Of a stretch of DNA of 33,370 nucleotides, positions 6,552-13,360 are shown in pieces. The translations under genes were made by a program, and so were the position numbers. This stretch comes from a virus. The notes under the pieces are model-generated. The model was given only the letters and a program-made list of their open reading frames with translations, was not told the DNA's origin and did not search any database. The stretch lies in the IMG/VR virus record IMGVR_UViG_3300044822_000057, positions 1 to 33,370 of that record. One strand, given 5' to 3'. Within the stretch, counting starts at the first letter, position 1. Every line of letters begins with the position of its first letter.

Positions 6552-6679
6552 AGCGCAAGATGCGCAATCCCCAGCGCGCCACAAAGCAGGAGTGCACCGA
6601 TCGCCCAAAAGCCATCGCAAAAGGCCGCATACATTTCGCGCAGCAACACTATAACAATGATAACCGCCACGATGAACAT
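6548..6679 (-). CDS. 43-residue two-span membrane protein
   Basis: ATG 6679 is preceded by AAGGAGAGAATTTA, a strong ribosome site, and shares its first base with the stop of the previous gene (TAATG). The product has two hydrophobic stretches, MFIVAVIIVIVLL and WAIGALLLCGALGIAHLAL, with REMYAAFCDGF between. A small inner-membrane hairpin is likely. No family recognised. Confidence 0.6.
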   Translation of the reverse strand: MFIVAVIIVIVLLREMYAAFCDGFWAIGALLLCGALGIAHLAL

Positions 6680-6858
6680 TAAATTCTCTCCTTGACATAA
6701 CAGGCATGCAAAATCGCGACCGCATCGGAGCGCAACTCGTCGGCCATCTGCTCGTCGGTCGGCTCGATGCGGCGCGCCGCCAAGTTCAAGCACGCCGCCG
6801 CGCGGAGCGCGGAGAAAAACGGCAAACTGATCGTCACGGCTGCTGCGGTGTCGCTCAT
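6679..6858 (-). CDS. hypothetical protein, 59 residues
   Basis: ATG 6858 overlaps the stop of the upstream gene (ATGA). The product (MSDTAAAVTISLPFFSALRA, later IEPTDEQMADELRSDAVAIL) is helical and amphipathic, ending CYVKERI. The spacing on both sides is exactly that of the coupled operon. No family recognised and no membrane span. Confidence 0.55.
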   Translation of the reverse strand: MSDTAAAVTISLPFFSALRAAACLNLAARRIEPTDEQMADELRSDAVAILHACYVKERI

Positions 6859-6998
6859 GGTCGCTGTGTCCTCATGTCGGGAGTGATGCGATAGCGGTTC
6901 AGCCGCTCTGGCGAAATGCGTTTGTCGCGCTCGTCTCGGCTCAAGCCATAGCGCAGTACGACCAGCGTCACGACCAGTAACAAGAGCAAGCCGATCAT
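6855..6998 (-). CDS. 47-residue one-span membrane protein
   Basis: ATG 6998 overlaps the upstream stop (ATGA); an in-frame ATG at 7010 is possible but inside the neighbour. Product: MIGLLLLLVVTLVVLRYGLS as an N-terminal transmembrane helix, then a strongly basic soluble tail (RDERDKRISPERLNRYR). Orientation is probably N-terminus out, tail in the cytoplasm. Function unknown. Confidence 0.55.
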   Translation of the reverse strand: MIGLLLLLVVTLVVLRYGLSRDERDKRISPERLNRYRITPDMRTQRP

Positions 6999-7171
6999 GA
7001 CTGAACCCATCTGTTCAAAGCCGCAGCATCTTGGCGGCGAGACTCGTCGATCACGTCGCGGCCCGGATCCTCGACGCGCTCTCTGTCCGCGTCCGAGTCG
7101 TCTCGATCGTCGTCGAGCGCCAAACTACGCATGTGATCCTGCCACCGCTTCTGATCTGATTGGCCACTCAT
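6995..7171 (-). CDS. hypothetical acidic protein, 58 residues
   Basis: ATG 7171 has CGAGGAGTGAAACC upstream. The product is very hydrophilic and rich in Asp and Arg (LALDDDRDDSDADRERVEDP). It is likely disordered or a charge-mimic protein. Small acidic early phage proteins are often inhibitors of host factors, but nothing here proves that. It overlaps the next gene in ATGA. Confidence 0.55.
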   Translation of the reverse strand: MSGQSDQKRWQDHMRSLALDDDRDDSDADRERVEDPGRDVIDESRRQDAAALNRWVQS

Positions 7172-7185
7172 GGTTTCACTCCTCG

Positions 7186-7491
7186 TTACTCGGCTTGCAG
7201 CCGCAAAATGGACACGTTAGACAACCTTGAGCGCCGCTCCAAGTCCGCGTCCACCGCGGCGGACTGCTGCGCTCGGCGCAGCCGGTCGAAGCGATCCACT
7301 CGCACGTCGCGCAGCGCGAGCTCGACGCGCAGCGCGCGCACCCTTAACGTGGCTTGAGCCAAGCGCATTGTGGACACGCAGACCGGCAAGTCGCCGAACG
7401 TGTCGACCATGAACTGGGCGCGCTTGAACTGTTCGCGGGCGCGGCGCAGGTGAAAGCGGGCGGCGCGCAGGTGCTGCTCTGCCGGACTCAT
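7186..7491 (-). CDS. hypothetical Arg-rich helical protein
   Basis: 101 residues. The ATG overlaps the stop of the upstream gene (ATGA). The sequence is nearly all helix-forming and arginine-rich (HLRAARFHLRRAREQFKRAQ, later VRVDRFDRLRRAQQ), probably a helical bundle or coiled coil that could touch nucleic acid. No family recognised. Confidence 0.6.
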   Translation of the reverse strand: MSPAEQHLRAARFHLRRAREQFKRAQFMVDTFGDLPVCVSTMRLAQATLRVRALRVELALRDVRVDRFDRLRRAQQSAAVDADLERRSRLSNVSILRLQAE

Positions 7492-7832
7492 CGCGACACC
7501 ATCTGATCGACAAAATAGGCGACGTGCTCGGCGTACGCGGATGCTCGCTTGATCTCAGCCTCGCTCTCGGCGTCAAGCACGGGCTTGTGCCAGTCCGGGT
7601 AGAGCGGCACGTCATCGGTCGCGTCGATCGTGCAGGCCATGCTGTACGAGCCATGCGGCCGCACCCTCTCGGCGCCACCGCGAACGGCGATGCGCAGCGT
7701 CTTGAAATCACGGCCATCCACCCTCGCCTTGATGGTCTGCGCGGTTCGCGCCAAGACCTCGACCGTGAAAATGCAATTGTGGTCGCAGAGACTGCGCGCG
7801 TAATACTTTTTGCCAATCTCGAATGTTTTCAT
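7488..7832 (-). CDS. hypothetical protein
   Basis: 114 residues with a strong ribosome site (AAGGAGATCAAC before ATG 7832). The N-terminus (MKTFEIGKKYYARSLCDHNC) and the following beta pattern (IFTVEVLARTAQTIKARVDG) suggest a small barrel-like domain; similar early phage proteins of unknown function exist. It ends in an ATGA overlap with the next gene. Confidence 0.65.
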   Translation of the reverse strand: MKTFEIGKKYYARSLCDHNCIFTVEVLARTAQTIKARVDGRDFKTLRIAVRGGAERVRPHGSYSMACTIDATDDVPLYPDWHKPVLDAESEAEIKRASAYAEHVAYFVDQMVSR

Positions 7833-7905
7833 GTTGATCTCCTTATGTCGGTGTGGTCGTTCAAGCCTGGAGCCGCCTTCAAGCCGCGGCCCCAGGGTTC
7901 AGCGC

Positions 7906-8034
7906 CTACCCGATCGGCTCGACCGTGACGGACTCGCCCTCGGCGGCGAGCTCGAGCAGGGTGTCGACGAAGGCGGCCAGCGCGACGGTCTCGAAGACGA
8001 TTCCGGCGTCGCTCGCGAAGGTGACTATGAACAT
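7906..8034 (-). CDS. hypothetical protein, 42 residues
   Basis: ATG 8034 follows GAGGAGATACGCAC, a good ribosome site. Product: MFIVTFASDAGIVFETVALA then AFVDTLLELAAEGESVTVEPIG, a compact alternation of strands and helix. It is the first gene after the operator region at 8179-8229, so it is likely the first product of the regulated leftward transcript. No family recognised. Confidence 0.55.
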   Translation of the reverse strand: MFIVTFASDAGIVFETVALAAFVDTLLELAAEGESVTVEPIG

Positions 8035-8050
8035 GTGCGTATCTCCTCAA

Positions 8051-8078
8051 AGTCAGTGTGTGTCAGTCAGTGTGTGTC
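8051..8078. repeat. 14-base tandem repeat, two copies
   Basis: AGTCAGTGTGTGTC occurs twice head to tail (8051-8064, 8065-8078) in the leader of the leftward operon, immediately upstream of the ribosome site of the 42-residue gene. Confidence 0.8.
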
Positions 8079-8178
8079 GGTTCAGTTCGGGCCGCTTTAT
8101 CTGCCGGCCTCACTGAACACTGATGCAACGCGCGTGCCAACTCAAATTGGCGCCCAGTTGACCGATGTGCGCCCATAA

Positions 8179-8195
8179 CTGACAAAAATTGTCAG
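8179..8195. promoter_or_regulatory. operator-like palindrome 1
   Basis: CTGACAAAAATTGTCAG: 7-base arms around AAA. A second copy lies 34 bases away centre to centre. It stands between the ribbon-helix-helix gene and the leftward operon. Likely a binding site for a dimeric repressor. Confidence 0.6.
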
Positions 8196-8212
8196 TTTCT
8201 GACCGGCCAAAA

Positions 8213-8229
8213 GTGACAAAAATTGTCAC
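8213..8229. promoter_or_regulatory. operator-like palindrome 2
   Basis: GTGACAAAAATTGTCAC: same 15-base core as palindrome 1, with the outer base pair changed from C:G to G:C on both arms, so symmetry is kept. The pair spans about three helical turns, as expected for cooperative binding by a repressor. Confidence 0.6.
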
Positions 8230-8255
8230 TCGCCGCGTCGAAGATGGACGTGCAC

Positions 8256-8600
8256 TCAGAAGTCCGCCCCAGGCGGCGCGTCGTACGTCGCCGCCCCCTC
8301 CTCGAGCGGCTGCGGCTCGCGCACGATCTCCGAAATGATGCCCGTGAACGGGTTGATCTTGACGAGCCGAAACATGCCCGGCTGGTCGGTCTCTTGTAGG
8401 CCGTGCCCCTCTGGCAGTTGCAGCCGCGGATTCTCGACTGGCGAGCGCGTCAGTTTGAGCTGCTTCCCCTGCGCGCACTTCTCGACGAACGTGTACATCA
8501 GGTCGCGCACGACTTGCTGCCGGCTGCGCTGGAACTTCGGACAGTGCACCGCCAACTGCTTCCAGATGCGATCATCGACCACAATGCTAACATTTCTCAT
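8256..8600 (-). CDS. ribbon-helix-helix-like regulator
   Basis: 114 residues. The N-terminus (MRNVSIVVDDRIWKQLAVHC then RSRQQVVRDLMYTFVEK) fits the strand-helix-helix layout of MetJ/Arc-type DNA-binding proteins: a short basic strand, then two helices with a turn. The second half is a separate 60-residue tail (LPEGHGLQETDQPGMFRLVK). It is the first gene left of the divergent region. The twin palindromes just past its 3' end suggest that it, or the phage repressor, controls the leftward operon. No alternative start is better. Confidence 0.6.
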   Translation of the reverse strand: MRNVSIVVDDRIWKQLAVHCPKFQRSRQQVVRDLMYTFVEKCAQGKQLKLTRSPVENPRLQLPEGHGLQETDQPGMFRLVKINPFTGIISEIVREPQPLEEGAATYDAPPGADF

Positions 8601-8698
8601 TGGTTGTTAACCTATAGGTGTGACGTAAGAATAGGCGAATTTAAGCCCGTGCGAGGCACTATGCAAGTTTGTAACGGGCGTGTTTCACAGTAACCTAT

Positions 8699-8753
8699 AA
8701 AAGTCCCTAGTAAATCCTAACATATATAGTAATAGGATTTACTAAGAGCTTTT
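8699..8753. repeat. large AT-rich dyad
   Basis: Twelve-base arms TAGTAAATCCTA (8708-8719) and TAGGATTTACTA (8733-8744) flank a 13-base AT-rich centre. Beyond a symmetric four-base mismatch, AAAAG (8699-8703) pairs with CTTTT (8749-8753). It could be a protein-binding site, an origin element or an extruded hairpin. Confidence 0.75.
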
Positions 8754-8795
8754 AGAGTGCGATCTGTTACGTGAGCAGGCGTTACAGGCGGGAAA

Positions 8796-8901
8796 TGTTG
8801 CGGTGCGGTTTAGGTTCTAAGGCGAGGGTGGTGATAGTATACCCCCCCTCCCTATATTCCGATCGACCATGGTTGGTGGACACGAGAATCGCACCGCAAC
8901 A
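8796..8901. repeat. 12-base inverted repeat
   Basis: TGTTGCGGTGCG at 8796-8807 and its exact reverse complement at 8890-8901, 82 bases apart, inside the divergent control region. Confidence 0.6.
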
Positions 8902-8977
8902 CGACATAATGCAGTGCGGATCGGCGGGTGCGGCGAGGCGACATAATGCGGTTCCCGGCCTGGCGCTTCCGGGGCGG

Positions 8978-8993
8978 CGTTTCACGTGGAACG
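8978..8993. promoter_or_regulatory. parS-like palindrome
   Basis: CGTTTCACGTGGAACG. The bacterial parS consensus is TGTTNCACGTGNAACA; the 14 inner positions agree and only the outermost pair differs (C:G instead of T:A). Chromosomal ParB of the host could bind here. No ParA or ParB gene is in the window. Confidence 0.6.
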
Positions 8994-9325
8994 GGACCTC
9001 AAGGCGGCGTGAGCACCGCGATCGCGGCCGGCGACGCGCGCCAGCGCGGCGGCGAGCTCGGGCGTTCGGGACCTTGAGGTGCCCGCAGACCCCGAGGGTG
9101 GCGACTTGGGCCACGCGGCCACTTCGGCCCTCAAGCGCGCAGCGGCGTCAGCACGCGCGCGCACCGCCAGGCCGGCAGCTCGAGCTCGGCGTGTGCTCGG
9201 CTTCGGGTGGCGGGCGCGGCGCGTTATGTTAAATCGCGGCGGCTCGCGCGGCGATTGGGCGGCGGCCGAGCGGGCGCGTCTCCGCCACCGCTTCCCCGCC
9301 CCAAAAAAAAGCGCTACAACGGGTT

Positions 9326-9682
9326 ATGACCGAGACCTTGCTACGCCGCTGCACCGGCTGCCACCGCAACCTATCGCGCGGCTGGTTCCGACGCCACGGA
9401 TCTGGGAAGCGCTCACCGCGCTGCCGGGAATGCCGCCGAGCAAGCGATGCCACACACGCCGCAAAACGACGCGCGCAAGGGTTGCGACCGATCCGGATGT
9501 CTGAGATCGATGCCATGAAGCAACGGCAGCAGATGCGCTGCGCGTGCGGCTGTGGACGGTCGCTCTGGGCAGGATTCCACGTCGACCACATCGTGCCGCT
9601 CGCGCGCGGCGGGACGAACGGGCCGGAAAACTTGCAACTGCTGGCCCCGGTGTGTAATTTGCGCAAAGGAGCCAAGCTGTAG
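9326..9682 (+). CDS. HNH endonuclease
   Basis: 118 residues. The N-terminal third is a zinc ribbon (CTGCHRN and CREC). The C-terminal part is a classic HNH unit: CACGCG, then FHVDHIVPLARGGTNGPEN and QLLAPVCNLRKG, with the DH, the central N and the final CN-K all present. Phage HNH proteins next to the terminase are often needed for cohesive-end cutting during packaging; others are homing enzymes. Its position, first in the rightward packaging block, favours the packaging role. The ribosome site before ATG 9326 is weak. Confidence 0.85.
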   Translation: MTETLLRRCTGCHRNLSRGWFRRHGSGKRSPRCRECRRASDATHAAKRRAQGLRPIRMSEIDAMKQRQQMRCACGCGRSLWAGFHVDHIVPLARGGTNGPENLQLLAPVCNLRKGAKL

Positions 9683-9734
9683 AGCTTGGAGCCAAGGTTG
9701 TAGGTCTGGAGGGCGCACCATGGGTTGGAGGACG

Positions 9735-9857
9735 ATGCCGACAGCAAACCGCGAGCGCGGGCCAGATCCCAAGAGCCGCGCCGGTCGGCGCGCACCGGGG
9801 TCTGCCGGCAAGTACCGCACCAAGACCAAGGCCGCGCGCCGCGGCACGCCGGGCTGA
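9735..9857 (+). CDS. small basic protein
   Basis: 40 residues from ATG 9735, which has GGAGG at 9726-9730; an in-frame ATG at 9720 would give 45 residues. The product is rich in Arg and Lys (MPTANRERGPDPKSRAGRR, ending KTKAARRGTPG) and probably disordered. The 5 bases to the next gene fit an operon. Could be a nucleic-acid-binding peptide. Confidence 0.4.
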   Translation: MPTANRERGPDPKSRAGRRAPGSAGKYRTKTKAARRGTPG

Positions 9858-9863
9858 CGCGCG

Positions 9864-10157
9864 ATGGCCGACGAACCGAGCTACGGTTCACCGATGGGCG
9901 TCGAGGTGCCAGGGCAGACGACGCGGCAAAGGCCGAGCGTGAAACCGCCGGATCCAGAGAAAGTCAAGGCGGCGATGGCGAGCGTCGCGAAGCGTGCGCA
10001 GGGTGAGGCGCGGCGCACGACCGACGTGCCGGTGGGCGAGAAAAGTAACCAGCAAGGCGCGAAGCCGACCGCCTCCGGCACGAAGCCGACCGCGGTGCAG
10101 AACATCTACGACCGCAAGGCCGCCGAGGACAAGGCGATCGACGAGCAGAGCGGATGA
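9864..10157 (+). CDS. hypothetical protein
   Basis: 97 residues, hydrophilic, rich in Lys, Pro and Thr with a short duplicated segment (GAKPTASGTKPTA). Likely disordered. It starts 6 bases after the previous stop and ends in an ATGA overlap with the next gene. Not recognised; too low in complexity to be a confident small terminase. Confidence 0.55.
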   Translation: MADEPSYGSPMGVEVPGQTTRQRPSVKPPDPEKVKAAMASVAKRAQGEARRTTDVPVGEKSNQQGAKPTASGTKPTAVQNIYDRKAAEDKAIDEQSG

Positions 10158-10300
10158 CCTTGGCGCTACGCTTGTGCGTGCTGCTCTTGGCGCTCACTGT
10201 GCTCTTGGCCCTCTTAGGGCTGGCGACCCAGCGCGAGACCGCGTGTGAATTTTTGACAGCAATGGGAGTGCACCATGACGGATGCGATTGGATCGAGTGA
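10154..10300 (+). CDS. 48-residue one-span membrane protein
   Basis: ATG 10154 overlaps the upstream stop. The product is MTLALRLCVLLLALTVLLAL followed by LGLATQRETACEFLTAMG and a short His/Asp/Cys-containing end. Residues 2-24 form a leucine-rich transmembrane helix or signal anchor. Its 3' end overlaps the next gene by 26 bases in another frame. Could be a small membrane or lysis-related protein; function unknown. Confidence 0.5.
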   Translation: MTLALRLCVLLLALTVLLALLGLATQRETACEFLTAMGVHHDGCDWIE

Positions 10301-10583
10301 CGACCGCGCGCTGGCGGCGCTGAAAGGCCACCCGGACTCGGCTGCGACGGTGCTCAAAGGCGACGCGAGCACGCTTGCGCAGCGCGTCGAGGCGCTGTAC
10401 ACCCGCGTCTGGGGCGCGCTCAAGGCCGACTGGAACTGGATCGCGAACGAGCTGCACCTGCACCACGCGCCGACCAGTGGGCCCTTGCCTTCGCCGCCCG
10501 TGACCGACCCGCCGAAGGAGCCGTTGAGTGCGGCCCCCGCAGCGCCGACCGCTGACCCGGCGCCCGCCATCAAGGCCGACTAG
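10275..10583 (+). CDS. hypothetical protein
   Basis: 102 residues; ATG 10275 follows GGGAGTGCACC. Residues 1-65 are helical (LAQRVEALYTRVWGALKADW), and the last 35 are a Pro/Ala-rich linker. No family recognised. It lies in the run of small genes between the HNH and terminase genes. Confidence 0.6.
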   Translation: MTDAIGSSDDRALAALKGHPDSAATVLKGDASTLAQRVEALYTRVWGALKADWNWIANELHLHHAPTSGPLPSPPVTDPPKEPLSAAPAAPTADPAPAIKAD

Positions 10584-10595
10584 GCCGGCGCGCCG

Positions 10596-10853
10596 ATGAG
10601 ACGGACCGTGCGCGAACCGGTGCCGCCGGAGCCGCCGTACGCGCCCCTGATCCGCGCCATTCAGCACCTGGACGCGGTGTTGAAGCAGGGCATCTCGTTC
10701 GGGGTCGAGAACGAGAACGTGATCCTGCGCGATGAGGACTTGACCCACGCGACGGCGCGCGTGCGGCAGTTGCTCGACAGCGCCACCCACGACATGGACC
10801 GGCTCGCCAAGGCCATCATGCGCGCGCAGCCCGGCACCCGAGCACTCAACTGA
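10596..10853 (+). CDS. hypothetical helical protein
   Basis: 85 residues. A Pro-rich start is followed by amphipathic helices (LIRAIQHLDAVLKQGI and ARVRQLLDSATHDMDRLAKA). It ends in a TGATG overlap with the next gene. The size, helical nature and place just before the terminase make it one possible small packaging protein, but no HTH is visible. Confidence 0.55.
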   Translation: MRRTVREPVPPEPPYAPLIRAIQHLDAVLKQGISFGVENENVILRDEDLTHATARVRQLLDSATHDMDRLAKAIMRAQPGTRALN

Positions 10854-11047
10854 TGGGCGACGTGCTCGAGATGCGGCGCATGCGCGTCGACCGACAAATC
10901 GTGATGGCCTGCGCCGAGTGTCACGGGCAACTGTTCGTGCTCGTCAAGGGCGGCGAGGCGGTCTGCGATCACTGCGACCTGCCGATGTCGAACGTGCGCT
11001 GGAACACGACCAGGAACACGCCCAACGAGAGTCCGCCGGCCGCCTGA
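10853..11047 (+). CDS. zinc-ribbon protein
   Basis: 64 residues with CAEC (residues 20-23) and CDHC (residues 38-41), the spacing of a small zinc ribbon, then a basic tail (VRWNTTRNTPNES). Its start shares a base with the previous stop and its own stop is one base before the terminase GTG, so it is translated with the terminase. May bind DNA or the terminase; unproven. Confidence 0.65.
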   Translation: MGDVLEMRRMRVDRQIVMACAECHGQLFVLVKGGEAVCDHCDLPMSNVRWNTTRNTPNESPPAA

Positions 11048-11048
11048 C

Positions 11049-12857
11049 GTGCAGACCGGCTTCGACCTGCGCGCTTTCTATCGGTTCGCGAACGCGCTGC
11101 GCATCGACACCAAAGAGCAGGGCGAGATTTACTTGGGTCGCAGTTTGCTCGGCACGCAGACCGAGCTACTGAATCAGATCACGGATGGCATGGAAAATGG
11201 GATCCGCAATTTTGTCACTCTCAAGTGCCGTCAAATTGGAATTTCAACTATCAGCCTTGCGTTCGACCTGTACTGGATATTCAAGCACAAAGGTCTGTCG
11301 GGCGCGCTTGTCACCCATGACGAGCCCTCACGCGATCAGTTCCGCGTCACGCTTGACATGTACTACGATGGGCTGCCCGATGATTACAAACGGCGGCGGC
11401 TGATTAATAACCGCAACGCCATGGTGTTCGCGAACAAGTCGCGACTCATGTTCCGGGTCGCGGGTGTGAAAAAGACCGGCGGTGGCGCGCTCGGTCGCTC
11501 GGCGGCGCTGCCGTTCCTGCATGCGACCGAGATGAGCTCGTGGGGCGATCCGGATGGCTTGAAGTCGTTGCAAGGATCGCTCGCCGAGACCAATCCGCTG
11601 CGCTTCTATCACTGGGAGTCGACTGCGCGCGGCTTCAACCACTTCGAGGAGATGTGGCAGGAGGCGAAGAAAGGCGTCACGCAGAAGGCCATCTTCATCA
11701 CGTGGTGGAGTAATCAGTTCTATCGCGCGCCAAGGCACTCTGACATCTGGAAGGTGTACTGGGGACCAAAGGGGCGTCTCTCGGCGGATGAGCGCGAGTG
11801 GGTCAAGGAGATCAAGTCCCTCTACGGCGCCGAGATCGACGACACGCAGATGGCTTGGTGGCGCTGGAAGCTCACCGAAGCGATGGGCGATGAGGACTCC
11901 ATGATGCAGGAGTACCCGCCGACCGAGAACCATGCGTTCATTGCCACCGGATCGCAGTTCTTCACGTCGCAATCGATCAGCGACGGCTATAAACTGGAGC
12001 GCACCTATCCTCGGCCGCGCTCTTTCCGCATTCAAATCGGGACGCACTTCAGTGACACCACCTTACTTGCCACATCCGAGAAGCTCGCTACGCTTAGAGT
12101 TTGGGAGGAGCCGGTTGCCAAGGGAACGTACGTGCTTGGTGCAGATCCGGCATACGGCTCATCAGAGTGGGCGGACCGATTTTGTTGTTCTGTGTGGCGC
12201 TGCTACGCCGATCGACTCGTCCAAGTCGCCGAGTTCGTTGATCCCAGTATGGCGACGTACAGCTTTGCATGGGTACTGGCGTACCTGGCGGGCGCGTATG
12301 AACCTTGTCGCGTTAATCTGGAAATTAACGGCCCAGGACAGGGAGTACTAGCGGAACTCGAGAACATGCAGCGGACCATGGTCGCGAAGGGCATGTCCGA
12401 CCAAAACAGCCGCGACGCGCGCACGCTTATGGCCGTGACTAAGAACATGCGCAAGTACCTCTATCGCCGCTTGGACTCGTTCTCAGGCCCTGGCGCCATG
12501 CACACGATGATGGGTCACGAGATGAAGGAACGCATGATGAACCAGTTCCGCGACTACTACGAGCGCGGCTTCGTCATCGTGAAGTCTCGAGGCCTGCTCG
12601 ACGAGATGAAAACCATTGAGCGAGAAGGCGGTGCCGCGCCGGCCGCGCACGGGCGCGCGAAGGACGATCGGGTCATGGCCGCAGGCCTCGCCGTGATCGC
12701 GTGGAACGACCAAGAGCGCACCAAACTCATCACGTACAACGCGACGTACGACCTCGTGACCAAGGCCGAGGCTGGCGGCGCGCAAGGCGTCGTCGACCGT
12801 CTGGTCGCGAACTATCTGAAGAAGGTGGGGCTCGACCCGCGCCGCATGAACCGATGA
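11049..12857 (+). CDS. terminase large subunit
   Basis: 602 residues from GTG 11049. It has an ATPase domain with CRQIGIST as the Walker A-like motif (residues 60-67), LPFLHATEMSS near residue 154 as the Walker B region, and ESTARG near residue 190 as the coupling motif. The RNase H-like nuclease follows, with D366 in GADPAYG, E425 in LEINGPG and D539-D540 in KDDRVMA. This is the motor that pumps DNA into the prohead and cuts it. The upstream small genes are its likely partners, and it ends in an ATGA overlap. A patch near 12050-12350 is more AT-rich than the rest. Confidence 0.93.
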   Translation: MQTGFDLRAFYRFANALRIDTKEQGEIYLGRSLLGTQTELLNQITDGMENGIRNFVTLKCRQIGISTISLAFDLYWIFKHKGLSGALVTHDEPSRDQFRVTLDMYYDGLPDDYKRRRLINNRNAMVFANKSRLMFRVAGVKKTGGGALGRSAALPFLHATEMSSWGDPDGLKSLQGSLAETNPLRFYHWESTARGFNHFEEMWQEAKKGVTQKAIFITWWSNQFYRAPRHSDIWKVYWGPKGRLSADEREWVKEIKSLYGAEIDDTQMAWWRWKLTEAMGDEDSMMQEYPPTENHAFIATGSQFFTSQSISDGYKLERTYPRPRSFRIQIGTHFSDTTLLATSEKLATLRVWEEPVAKGTYVLGADPAYGSSEWADRFCCSVWRCYADRLVQVAEFVDPSMATYSFAWVLAYLAGAYEPCRVNLEINGPGQGVLAELENMQRTMVAKGMSDQNSRDARTLMAVTKNMRKYLYRRLDSFSGPGAMHTMMGHEMKERMMNQFRDYYERGFVIVKSRGLLDEMKTIEREGGAAPAAHGRAKDDRVMAAGLAVIAWNDQERTKLITYNATYDLVTKAEAGGAQGVVDRLVANYLKKVGLDPRRMNR

Positions 12858-13360
12858 AGGTCGACGGCGGCAACGGCAAGATGTACACGCGGGATCACCC
12901 GCACGAGATCATTTCACCCTACGTGATGCGCTTCGAGGAGATCCGAGACACGATACGGATGCTGCTCCAAAACCCGGAAACAGGATGGTGCCGGGCCGGT
13001 CTTGAGCGGGCTCTGGGACTGAACAAGACGCGCATCACACGACTGTTGACAGTGGGGTGGATCTGGCCGAAGGAACAGGTGCGCCTGACGCATCGCTTGC
13101 GCGAGATCTTGGAAGGGCGCATCGTGCCGCAGCTCGTCGGACGGAAACAGGAGGGCGTGTATGTCGACCCATCGCGACCCGTGGTGATCCCGAAGCGCAT
13201 CGACCCGCGCATCGTGCGCGGTCACGTCACGTTGAACGGCCTGACCCTGCATCCGCGCGTCGAGTCGCGCCCGCCGCCGCTGCCGGAGTTCCGATCGATT
13301 TTTCGCGACGTGCCGGAGTGGGAGCCGCCGAGCGTCAAGAATAAAAAAAGGCGGCTATGA
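12854..13360 (+). CDS. helix-turn-helix protein after the terminase
   Basis: 168 residues from ATG 12854, coupled to the terminase by ATGA. Residues 30-85 hold an HTH-like region (AGLERALGLNKTRITRLLTV then GWIWPKEQVRLTHRLREIL); the C-terminal half is rich in Pro and Arg and ends KNKKRRL. It could be a DNA-recognition subunit for packaging in an unusual order, or a late regulator. No other obvious small terminase is present. A hairpin overlaps its stop codon. Confidence 0.55.
   Translation: MKVDGGNGKMYTRDHPHEIISPYVMRFEEIRDTIRMLLQNPETGWCRAGLERALGLNKTRITRLLTVGWIWPKEQVRLTHRLREILEGRIVPQLVGRKQEGVYVDPSRPVVIPKRIDPRIVRGHVTLNGLTLHPRVESRPPPLPEFRSIFRDVPEWEPPSVKNKKRRL

Larger units (their letters stand above)
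8601..9325. other. non-coding divergent control region
   Basis: About 725 bases between the leftward and rightward gene blocks. The left 150 bases are AT-rich with a large dyad. The middle has a C7 run near TATAC (8837-8848), an inverted repeat (8796-8807 with 8890-8901), repeated CGACATAATGC and a parS-like site. The right part is very GC-rich. ORFs here (for example 8771-9232 plus, 8782-9114 minus) have Arg/Ala/Pro-rich, non-protein-like translations. Probable site of divergent promoters and possibly of a replication origin or packaging site. Confidence 0.55.

Noticed and set aside
8771-9232. Long plus-strand ORF in the divergent region, and minus-strand ORFs 8782-9114 and 8982-9164
   Set aside because: Translations are Arg/Ala/Pro-rich without domain patterns, have no good ribosome sites, and one ends inside the parS-like palindrome. 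They look like chance open frames in GC-rich DNA.
9326-9682. HNH gene as a mobile homing endonuclease
   Set aside because: Possible, but it does not interrupt another gene and sits in the usual packaging position, so I kept the packaging-linked reading.
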